From Chinchilla lanigera (taxonomy: Eukaryota > Chordata > Mammalia > Rodentia > Chinchillidae): DNA of 64,000 nucleotides. Shown piece after piece: positions 46,601 to 58,600 of this stretch. Position numbers and translations under genes: made by a program. The notes beneath the pieces were generated by a model. That model worked only from the letters and a program-made list of their open reading frames with translations, was not told where the DNA came from and ran no database searches. The stretch covers positions 11,802,040 to 11,866,039 of the forward strand of contig NW_004955405.1 of assembly GCF_000276665.1 (NCBI RefSeq), written 5' to 3'. The stretch's first letter is position 1. Every line of letters starts with the position of its first letter.

Positions 46601-49600
46601 ATGTTAGACCATGTTTTCTTTCTTTTTTTTTTTTTAGACCATATTTTCTTAAAAGTCTTCAGTGGGCTGTGGTAGAGTTACTAGTGCTAGTATTGTCTTA
46701 CCGTTGCAGTGATGTGGAGAGAGATGTATTTCTCAGAATATGTACTTATAAAGTCAGGGTCATAATTTAATAATTAGAAATATTGTAATCTAGAATTCCA
46801 TTCTTGCTCTTGAAGTGGGCTTGTCCAACACTATACTATTTGTCCTTTGGCTGATATGCTTTCTAATATTTAGTTGATTTCCATCAGGACAATCACATTT
46901 TAAATTTTTTCATACTTCTGTACCTCCTAGAGGTTGTCTCACTGCCCATTGCAAAATATTAGGTACCCAAAATGTTTACTTTTAGGAAGTTTTTGTGTTT
47001 GCTCTTTGGTAAGGTGGCTAGTCTTCCCGTCTTCAATTTAGTGGCCACTGTTTGCTGTGGGACCTACAGCAGTGTTTTGACACTGATGATCCCCCTTTGA
47101 TTTTAAAGAAATCATTCAATGTATAATTCATTCTTGGAAATAAAGTAACTGCAGGAGCAGTCGTGCTGTTCTAGGAAAGAAATTCATTCTTACAGTAACT
47201 ACTTTTACTTTCAGATGCTGTGCTTAAAAGTTGACCTATCATTAAAAAATAAAATGCCTTGTGGGACACTGTATGTCCTCAGTTGCCACCCCAGAAATGT
47301 TTAAAAAAGTGTGCATAATGAAAATTGAATGTTTTGAAAAGTACCTTTTTTCTGGGTGTAGTGGTTCACATCTTAATCCCAGCACTTGGGAAGCTGAGGC
47401 AGGAGGATCACTTTGAATTTGAGGCCAGCCTGGGCTACAGAGTCAGTTCAAGGCCAGCCTTTCTCAAAAGGACAAAAAAAAAATTTTTTTTTTTTTCTTC
47501 TTGTGTCAAATGACTCAACCTCAGTTTCTTTTAGAAAAACCAAAGGGTTTATTAGCTGGTATTGTTTCTTTAGAGACAGTGTTGTTTCTGACTGTAAGAA
47601 TAAGATCCTGGTTTGGATTTCATGTCCCCTTTAGCATTACTACTGCATCCTGTTATGTTAGAAATGAGAAGAGATAACTGTTATTAATGATCTTATCTCA
47701 AACATTTATAACAAACTAGAGGTATATAGCCGCAAAATAGCACATTTAATTTTTATTTTAAACACAAACAGTTGTAGATTTATTACAACTAAATCATAAA
47801 ACTTACTGAGTAGAAAAGACTGGATAATTTGTCTATTTAAAATTAGATGTCTGAAAAAAAATAAGAAATTAGATGTCTGTTTGTTTTGCATGTTATTTAT
47901 TCTATAGTTAATAAGGGAGTGAGACTTGTTTTTAGAGCTTTAATAAGCAAGAAAGCTAAAAACAAAAAATAATCTTGTTAAATGTATTCCTAGTTACTGT
48001 TAGCATGATTAATGATCTTTGTCAGATAACTGCTGTATTTTGTATTTTTAACATCTTGTGTTGCAGTAGTGCTAAGCTGTACAGTGAAGTTGGGAACCAT
48101 TTCCAAAGAAGACATTTTCTTATATTGTACTATTAAATTTTATGCTAATAGAGGCAGATATATTGTAAGACTATTCTAAAATTGTAAGCAAGAATATCAG
48201 TTCATTACAATTTAAACGTCTTGGCTTTAACTAGGTTAAAAATACACATCATTTGTTTTTGTTACATAAAATTTCACTGAGTATTAATGTTTCATGATTT
48301 GAAGCTTATTTAAAATATTTATTAAATGCTTGCTAATATGCTAATGGGACACTTCTAGAACTAAATTGAGAAGACTGTTGTTGTTAGGAGACATAACTGC
48401 GTACTGGTGATAGGTAGTAATAGATGTGCTGTGCCAGTATTTTCTACAGATCCCTTTTCTCATTGCAGATCTCCACAAGATAAAAGAATACTTCTTGTGA
48501 ATTGTCAAAATAAGAGTCTTTCACAGTCTTTTGAAAATCTTCTTGATGAACCAGCATATGGTTTAATACAAGTATGTTTCTTAAATCTATTCTGTATCAG
48601 TCTATTAATTTGATTATTTTAAGTAGCCCCTACCTCTTACCTTTTCAGGGGTACACAGAATAAGGCAAGTGTAAATGTGATCTTTATGGAACTATGCTGT
48701 GTAATTCTATAGAGGTAATAATATTTGCAGTACCCAGAAGCTTCCTTGGTTCTCATTTATTCTCTTATGAGGTATTGGGGTTTAAACCCAGAGCCTCACA
48801 TTGTAGAGCAAGGGCTCTACTACTGACACACCCCAGTCTTCTTGCTCTTATCCCTTTGGAGGTCATGGCTGAGTTTAGAGGAACTACACACTTTTCTTAG
48901 TTGTTATGAAGGGGTCGTACCTGACCCGAGACCTCTGCAGGCTTAAAAGCAATTCTTCTCTTTATCATAGTCTTGAAATTAAGTATCAGTAGATTTTTAT
49001 ATGGTTTTCTTTGATTAGTGAGGTTTAACAGAATAGACCACTTTGAATTTATTAATGATCAGTTTAGGAAAAAAATGGGTTTGAATATTTATTCTAACAA
49101 ATACAGTACTTTTGGAAACACTATGTTTTAGGCACATTTTTCCTTGGTTTTGAAGATACAAAGATCAAAGAGGTAACAAGGAACTTTTTAGAAAGGAAGA
49201 CAAGTGAGCTAAACACTTGACAATAAAAAGTGAAGGGGCAGTTTTTCTTATGAAAATAATCAGTTACTTAATAACAGTTTTTGCTAAATTTGAGTGAGTA
49301 AGCAGTTTGGGCTTCATAAATGACTATAGTCCTTACAATAGAAAAGCATTTTGCTGTTTTCCAGGAAAGCAGTCCTTAATAGTACAAAAGCCAGGGCTTT
49401 TGGTGTTTTCTAGGATAGCACTATTCCAGAATAAATTATTCTAGTTGTTTTATTAATATAAGAAAAAGAAAATGTCAGCTAATATTTAAATATCATGAGC
49501 TTTTAAATTTAGCTATCTAGTGTTTTATGTTTGACATTCCCTGATGGATTTGTGGTTAGGGTTTTGCACTTTCTCCCAAATATTTTATGTTAGACTAGTG

Positions 49601-52600
49601 TAGTACACACTTCAAGAAGTGTTTGTTTATTTTTGTGAAGGCAGGACTGCTAGACAGAAGGAAGCTGTTGTGGGCCATTCACCACTGGAAAGTAAGCACT
49701 GCATATATTTCTGATGTATGCAGATTGAATGAAGTCTGCAAATCATTTGTTTATCTACAAATCAATTAGTAACATTAACTTGACATTTATTATGCTATTT
49801 TTAACCCAATGAAAGGTTGGCTTAGAAAATTTAAACTTTTCTTCTAAGAAAACAAATTTCAAGATAATCTTAGAACACCCTGTTTTAGTTTTGATTTCTG
49901 CTCTTTTAAAAAGCTTTACTCTTTCGCTATTGTGGGATATTTTTGCTCCTTATTTGAATTAATAATGCTAATATCTTTCTTCCTACTACATAGAAAATTA
50001 AAAAGGATCCTTACACAGCAACTATGGTAGGATTTTCCAAAGTTACAAACTACATTTTTGATAGTTTAAGAGGCAGTGATCCTTCAACACATCAACGACC
50101 ACCTTCAGAAATGGCAGATTTTCTTAGTGACGCCATTCCAGGTCTAAAGATAAATCAACAAGAAGAACCAGGATTTGAAGTCATCACAAGAGTAAGTGGA
50201 GATTTATCTTAATACAGCTCTTATATTTTAATTGGAGTGCGTTTGCTGAACGCTGTAGAAATGGAAACTCAATTTTGGTGATACCTACCTAGCTCTTTCC
50301 TGTATCACCTGCTCTTACAGCTTTTTGCTGACTAATCTATTTGACAGTGAATACTTACCTGCTTCCAAATTCTTGATTTGTTCTCTATATTCATCTCTTA
50401 ATGTTGCATCTGTTTCTTTGATTACTTCTTGATAGTGAACAGATTGTTTCATGGAGCACATAGAAGTGAACAAATAATGAACTTTGCATATTCTTTGTTT
50501 TATTCCTTGTTTGATACAGATACAGCATTCCTTTAGGATTTTGTTCTCACGTGAATCTTTCATTTTTTAAGTGAGTTTCCCCCTGAATTATGGGAAATCT
50601 TTATATATGCTCAACAAAACTTTCCAATTTGCTGCAATTCTAGGCTTGCTCCTAGATAGAAAGTTATGAATGTGTAAATTGTAATACTTAAAGATTTTTT
50701 AAAAAAGTCTCGCAAATGGTTTTTTAAATTGCCAATTTCTGTTAATTGAATAAAAAGCTATAGAAACTACCAAGTGGAGCTAATGGGTCATGAATCACTT
50801 TTGAGAACTACAACTTCAGTTTGGAAAGAAAACTAATTATGATGAATGGAATAATTATGTATTTTCTCTATTTTAAATAATAAACTGTTTGACTTGAAGG
50901 GTCTCAGAATGTACATGTTGAACATTCTATATTTATATAATTTAAATCCCAAATAGCAAAGAACTGAGAACCCCTTCTCTGCTTTTTGAAGATGGGTCTC
51001 ACCATTTAGCAGAGGCTGGCTTGAACTCTGGCTCATACTGATGTCAAACGTGCCACCCTCCTGCCTCAGTCACCTTGGATGGCTTTTTTTCTTAAATGAC
51101 AAATGTTTTTAGTCTGTGGGATTTCCTCTCCAAATTTGTAGCCCAGCAGGAAATGTAATTCTGACAGAGTTTGTAAACTAAACACTGGACTGAGTACTGG
51201 AAAATAAGGGAAAATACTGGAAATGTTAGAACTAATATCTGAAAAATAGTGTTGTAGATTTAGTGTTTGTACATCTTGATGTCATGGGGCTAAAGAAGTG
51301 CTTTTCTTGCTGATCTTATTTTAGATTGACTTGGGAGAACGACCTGTTGTTCAGAGGAGAGAGCCAGTATCGCTGGAAGAATGGACTAAGAACACTGATT
51401 CTGAAGGAAGAATTTTAAATGTAGAGAATATGAAGCAGATGATATTTAGAGGGGTAATTCAAACACTCTACCGTTGATTGTATTATAAACTACTAGTGTT
51501 CAGGGTTTGTGTTTTTTAAGAGGAGGAAGAAACTTCTTTATTTCTTTTATGAATGATGCCTTAAGATTTCTGCATTCAGTTGTACCGAGTGAGGCGCTTA
51601 CAGTGTCCTTGGGGGTCAAGTATGGGGATACCCTTGACCCTAGGAGAAACTGTTCTCCCCTACTGTTGCTTCCGTGGGTTGTGTGAAGGAAGTGTGTATC
51701 CCAGTGGCATTCACCTTATCCAGTAAGTTTGGACTAAGACGCATCAGTCCTACTTTGCACTGTGCTACTATATACTCTGTGTTGTTTGAGCTTCTGCTAG
51801 CCGTTTCCATCTTGAGATTCTAGAAGTAAAAAATAAGGTAGCATTTACATAATTGAGCTATTAATTTGTATAAAACTACATCTTAAACAGTAGTTTTCCT
51901 ATTTACTTCTAAGTAAGTTTTTTGAACGTACAATGTTGCATTCTTTTTTCTGATGTGTTTAATATGCATACTTTCTTCAGGGTCTTAGTCATTCATTGAG
52001 AAAGCAAGCGTGGAAATTTCTGCTGGGTTACTTTCCTTGGGACAGCACTAAGGAGGAAAGAACTCAATTACAAAAGCAAAAAACGTGAGTAATGGTCTAT
52101 GTATGTGTTCATCAAGGAAATTCAAGTAGCTCAACCATACAAATTAATAGAGGGTTTCTAGATGAAGATTTGGAATAATGTTGGCAATGGGAAAATAATT
52201 TTATTTTATTGTTTAATAAAAATTGAGTACTGTAATTTCAAAGCAGTAACATTAGAAAGGAACTCATTGTAGTTATGTTGGAGAATATGTAAACAGATGA
52301 TAGAAAATTCTAGTCCTCTTGTGCTAGCTTTAAACAAACCTTTCATTTCCTTAATGATTATTTAGACATACATTGATTTTTATTTTTTTATTTTTTGGTC
52401 TTTTTCAGACAGGATCTCGCTGTGCATTTCAGGCTGGCCTTAAACTCACTTTCTATCCGGGGCTGGCCTCGAACTCACAGCAGTCCTCCTGCCGTTAGCC
52501 TCCCACCTGCTCAGATTATAGGTGTGCACCACCATCCCTGCTAGACATACATTTAAAAATGTCTTGTTCATTTTTACAGTTCATTATGAAATAAAATCAG

Positions 52601-55600
52601 CTCATTGAAGTATATTTGCTCTTTAGGGTAGTTTCCTTTGAATTACCTACTGATTTTTTTTTTTCATTAAATTATTTGTTAAAATAATTTTAACTCCAAA
52701 TACAACTGTTGAATTTGCATTGAGTTGTAACTACAGTCCATGTTTTAATTGAAATGTCAAGGTTCAACAACTGACATTGCTGTAAGACAGGAAACTGTTG
52801 TTCAGTTTTAAATGGTCAGTTGTATTAGAGCTCAATACAGCTGTGAAGGATGGTTCTTTTTTGAAACTGTTTCTCTTTTGAAGTTATTTCTCCTATTGAA
52901 ACAATATCAGCTTTCCAGGTATACTTGTTCCTAGTGGTCAGTCTAGCCTTGTCCTTCTAGCTGTTGTTACTGCGTGTGTATTCACATTTTCTTGGCAGCC
53001 CAGTCCTTCTCAAGATATTTTTATATTAACAACTTTCTGCAATAAACTGGCTTGAAAATGAAACTCTTATGTCACTTTTTAAAAAAAAACAAAAATCATT
53101 TAGATTTGTACTTCAATTATGTAGAAACTTAAGTAGTTAAATTTTTCTTTCTTTTTTTGAGACTGGGTCTCGATATGTAGCCCAGGCTGGCCTTGAACTC
53201 GCAGTGATCCTCCTGCCTCTGCCTCCCAAGCACTGGGATTACAGGCATGCACCACCACACATGTACGTGTTGTGGGCATGTACAGTATTTTTTCTTTTGC
53301 AGCTTACCAAAATTGTACTTTAAAACATTTCATTGTTATGTTTATAAATTTAAATTCCTCTAGTGTTATAAATATTTGGATACACTGTTTATAGAAAAAC
53401 CAAACTAAACAAAGTTAAGAATAAAATTTTCAAATAGCTTTCTTTGGTATAAAATTGTTTCTATAGTGATGAATACTTCAGGATGAAGCTACAATGGAAA
53501 TCTGTCAGTGAGGAACAAGAGAAGAGAAATTCGAGATTAAGAGATTATAGAAGTCTTATAGGTAAGTGTTCTTAACTTTGGAAATGCAAGCGAGGTTAAC
53601 TTTGAAGTCTTAAGGTTAATAATTAGCCTAAAAAATAGAGAGGAATGTATTAATACTACCAACACCCCCCCTCCTGTGGAAGATTAAAGAAGCAGAGCTA
53701 AAGGTCAGTGTGAGGGTTCAAAAGAGAAGTCAGAATTGCAAAGTAAGCTGGGTGTGGTAGCACATACCTGTAATCCCAGCACTTGGGAGGCGGAGGCAGG
53801 AGGATTGCTATGAGTTCCAGGCCAGTGTGGGCTACCTAGTGAGTTCAAGGCCAGCCTGAACTACATAATGAGACCCTGTCTCAAAACAAACAAAAAGAGT
53901 TGGAAAGTGCATTAGACTGTGTGCTAATGTTTGTTTCTCTCCCGTCAGACACACTCAGTCATTACAAGTAGTGATATACTGTATTTAATTTTCACTTCCA
54001 AAATGTGAATTAAGATTGTTTAATTTTATTTTTTAAGAACTTGCATTAATTTATTCACTATGAAAATTTTTGTTTATTGTACATAAATTAGCTATAAGTG
54101 AGAAAAAGGAGTTTTGTTTCAGTTGCTCATAGGTTATTATGGTTAATAGGTTTTGATTTATATCCCTGTAGTCCTTCTCTAAATATGCATGTTTCTTTAA
54201 ATAAATGACTAATAAATTTTTGTTTTAGAAAATAAAAGTATTTACTAAGGAATAACTATTCTCTAGGAAAAGAGATATTTAGGAAAAGAGACATTTGATA
54301 GAAATTTTATCATAAAAAAAACTAGCCTTATTTCTAAATAATCAGTACTACCTGGTGCTAATGATAAAGACCAGGTAGATACAAGTTAGTGAAGGATGCA
54401 TAGTTAGTGCCGTACTTGTCTACCTCAGAGGTTTCAGTTCATAATCTCTGTTTTACAAACTGAAGCATTGAGAACATACATGACTTGTCTGAGTTTACAT
54501 GGTTCATGTCTGGAGTCTAGTTTTAATGTTCTTAACTATCATATTACACTGTTTTATGTAATTTTAGGATAGCTTTGGCTAGTTGTGGGGTTGTTTTGAA
54601 ATTCTTCGCTGTAGTTGCATTTGGATATCTGCAGCCTTAAAAATATAAGGGGATGTGTTACCACCACCACACGAGCCATGACCATCTTCCCATGAAAGAA
54701 AGAAATCTCTAAATTAGTGAGAGAGCCCAACATAAAGTGATTTGGGTTTTTTGTTTGTTTTTGAGACAGGGTCTTGTCATGTAGGTCAGGCTGGCCTTTA
54801 GCTTCACTATGTAGCCTAGGCTGGCCTCCAACTCACGGTGATCCTGCTGCCTCAGCCTCCCGAGTGCTGAGATTATAGGCGTGTGCCACCATGCCCGGCA
54901 TATAACGGTGATTTGTAAAGATAATTGCTGAGCTCTTTTTGGCAATAGTACTTTTGACAGAAAAAGCAGCTTATTTTTCTGGGAAGTAAATTATGCCAAA
55001 CTCTGTCTCTCTTCTGTGAAGGAAAATGTGGGGAATGCAAGTCACGGAGTTACCTAAAGTTTCCAAGTGAAGAATCCCACTATTTCTACTTTAAGTAGGA
55101 GAAAATGGTCCTGGATTTTTTTTTTTTTTTTCCTGCTTGGACATAAAACATTGGACCTGGCAGGGATCATAGAGGTCAACTAACTCAGTGTTTGATCCCT
55201 TTTCTTTTCTCTCAGTAGTGACAGTGACTCATCATCTTGATCTTTCTGTGTCCTATTTTCACTCTAGGGTAGGGTAGGGTGGACAAACTGATGAAGGCAA
55301 AAGGAAAAACAGTGGAGGATTAGTTGCAGTCTGCCTAACACTGTGGGTCATTGTAAAGACTTCTGGCTTTAACTGAGTGAGATTAAAAACCCCTGGCAGA
55401 GTTGCAGAGTCACTTGATCTGACTTGTATTTTAACAAACCACGTTGACTGCTATCAGGAGAATAGTTGTAGGGGGCGCAAAGTTGGAAAGAGAAAAGCCA
55501 TTTGAGGCTGTGGCTGTCATCCAGGTGAGAGGTGAGGGTTGCTTGATTGGAAGGCCAGTAGTTGAGTGGCTGAGATGTGAACATAGTCTTGAAGAACAGG

Positions 55601-58600
55601 AGGTGTATGTCATGCAACTCACAAGTGAGCCCTGTTCCAGGCAGAAGGGGCCAGCAAGGTCTAAACTTGTTCCTGCTTAGGACCTCTGCATGCTGAAGAC
55701 AGACGAGGAGACCGGGTGGTTAGAATGGGGCTAGTCAGGGTGGGAAGTAGAATGAGTTGGGTGAGAGAGATCCCATACTGACTTAGTGTGTTGTTGTCAC
55801 ACAAGGGGAGCAAAGATGGAAGGATCTTTTCCCCAAGGTTTTTAAGGTGAGCATCTGGAGAAATGGTGCCGCTGATGTTTGCTAAGAGGGGAAAAACTAT
55901 GAGACAAGTATGAAGGGGAATATTTGGAGTTCAGTTCTGGGTATTAATTTTAAGAAATTATAAGAAATAGATCTTATATATCCATTAGGTTAAAATGTAG
56001 AGTAGGAAGTTGATATAACGGCTGGAGTTCAGTGGAGAAATCCAGGCCAGAAATAAATTTAGGCATCATCAACATACATAGGCTGTAAAACTACATAAAA
56101 GTATTGATTAGGACGCTAGATAAAATTACCAAGGATTGGAGGTCCCATTTGACCCAGCTATTCCTCTTCTGGTATCTTCCCAGAAGAGTAAAAACCATTA
56201 TACCACAGCAGTATATGTGCACCCAGGCTTATAGTAGCACAATTTGTCGTAGCTACATCTTGGTAACAACCCAGATGCCTATCAACTGAGGAACGGATAA
56301 AAAAGATGTTTTATACATGTATAGTGGAGTATTATATATATGTAGTAGAGTACTGCTCTGCCATAAAGAATGATAAACTTGAGACTTTTATAGGTAAATG
56401 GATGAAGCAGGACACCGTACTCATAAGTGAAATATATCAGACCCACATGTATAAACATTGTGTTATCTCATAGTGTGAAAAACTAAATGAGTAAATAAGA
56501 TCCCAAATGTACAGTAGATATTGTGAATTGGGAAGACACTGTTCAAAAGAAAAGAGAAACTGTGATGGGGAAAAGGGGAAAAGAAGAAAGGGGAAAGGAA
56601 AAAAATATATTTATACATAGGATAGTTAAGATAGTTATACAGCTAGTTTCTCTGAAATAGGTAGTTACACAGCTATATAGTTATATAACTATTTCTCTGA
56701 AATAGTTATATAACTTTATATAGTTATATATATAAACTTTATATAGTTATATATTTATATATATTTATATATTTATATATATTCATATATATATTTATAT
56801 AAACTATTTATATATAGTTATATAACTATTTGTATTAACTATATAAATATTTCTCTGAAATAGTTATACAGCTAGTTCACTGAAAAAAAAGATTTGTGCA
56901 GGTATTGTGTGGACAGTATGTCAAGCCTGTATCTTGTACTCTGAATAACTAGTATGAAGATAACAATATGGATTAATTATTGTTACTCTCGTACTAGCCT
57001 GTTTTGAAACTCTGTTTTATTGTTATTTTTGTTATTTTTTCTCTTTAAAATAAAAAAAAAGTGTTTTTCTTTCAATAAGAGAAACACCAGCGTGGTTGGG
57101 TGCTGTGGGAACGACAGTGAAGGGGGAAACCTGATGCCACTGGAGCGGGGACAACAGTCACTAGAGCCACCAGAGGAGAGTTACTGGAATCCCTGAGTAG
57201 CTAGTGGTGGTGGAGCCCAGGTCCAGGCGGGGCTGGTCATGGCTGCAGTCGTGGAGCTCATTCATAGGAAAGAAGGCTGACTGTAGCATATAAATTTCCC
57301 ATGAGTTACGTGGTCTGAGGAGTGGGAACCTGTGCAGATTGTTTCTGTAGCGTCAGTTTTCCCAGAAGGAGGATGTGAGATCTTCATTCCAGGGCTGAGA
57401 GGCTGTGGGAGAAGAGGGATGCTGCAGAAGAGATGAAATGTGAAATAGATGCATCGGGAGTGTGAGCGGGTGAGGGCAGCGGTGCATGACGGCCAGGTAG
57501 CGTGAGGCCCCTCCTGCGCTCAGCGTGGTGTCCGTCAGATGTGGTCACTCGGCGGGGTTGGTTTTTGTTCTTCAGCCGCCTTTAGCAGCATCCCCTTAGA
57601 TGGAGAGTCAAATTTAATTAGGGCTTTAAATGCTTAAGTACCATTTTCTTTCCACAAATACCTTATAAAATAATGCCTGGGTTGTTTTTACTGCGTATAT
57701 ACGTAAGATGAAGGAGACATGGTAGATCATGGGAATATGAATGAGTTTGTTACTGTGTTTAAAATACTTATCAAGGCTTGTGTTCTTTATTATGACTTAC
57801 TGCCTGAAATGTGAGAATGAAACATTAGACATTTGTGATTTATAAGTGAAATTTTATACTTATAATAGCATGGTTTTTTGGTATTTCTTTCGCTTGTTTG
57901 GGAAATGTTATCCTCATTCTAGATTATATGCTTGCTTTTAAAAACAAATGTAATGTATTTTAACAGAAAGCTAGAATAGTCTTAACATTTTTAAAAATGC
58001 ATTTGCATAACCTAATTTCAATATTATAACCTAATTTTACTATTATAAAATACCACCTTTTTTTAGAAGACATTTTAATTCTTAAATTGTTTACTAGGGG
58101 GAGAGTAACTGGCTTTGTAACAATTGATTTTAGAGTAAAGTAATCATTTTCACTTTTCTTCCTGACTTACTGATGGATTCAAATTTAGGGAAGCTTTCTG
58201 AGTTGTACAATCTCACAATAAGATGCATGTAGTGGGCGTCAGTGTTGGAAGTGAATTGATATTACATTGCATACACTAATGGTGTTATTTCCATATCTGC
58301 TTTTAATGTCATTCAGTCTTTGCCAGCAAAGTATGACAAAGTTAAAATTAAATTGCTTATAACTGAAATTGAATGATGTATATGAAAAAAGAGAAGTAAT
58401 TTTTTGAAAAGATCATGGAACATGACAAATTATGAATGAAACAAATGTCTTTGGCTATGCTTGATTGGGTAGTAGTTCTTTATTGCTTTTAAGTATAAAC
58501 CTGCATGTATTGAACATTGGCATTGTTGTTACTGATGTGAATTATGACTTAGTATTGTTTTTAATTCATGGAAAATGTTTCCTACTTTGCAATTTAAAGG

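Larger units (their letters stand above)
41828..48468 (+). other. TBC1D15: TBC1D15 intron 5 (6.6 kb)
   Basis: It contains an antisense ID remnant (42224-42290), an ancient mammal-wide repeat (about 42640-42900), an L2 relic with an ID, a further old repeat at about 44640-44830 and one B1 (47350). 44850-47340 and 47640-48460 hold nothing I recognise. Confidence 0.85.

Noticed and set aside
50024..50212. Independent small protein starting at 50024
   Set aside because: It is the internal Met of TBC1D15 exon 8 read past the splice donor.
55444..55680. 78-codon frame in intron 11, and overlapping frames on the minus strand
   Set aside because: Lies within an ancient interspersed repeat; no domain or conserved splice context.
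56640..56860. AT-rich palindromic tract as an origin or matrix-attachment site
   Set aside because: It is a microsatellite expansion within an L1 3'UTR; nothing else supports a functional element.
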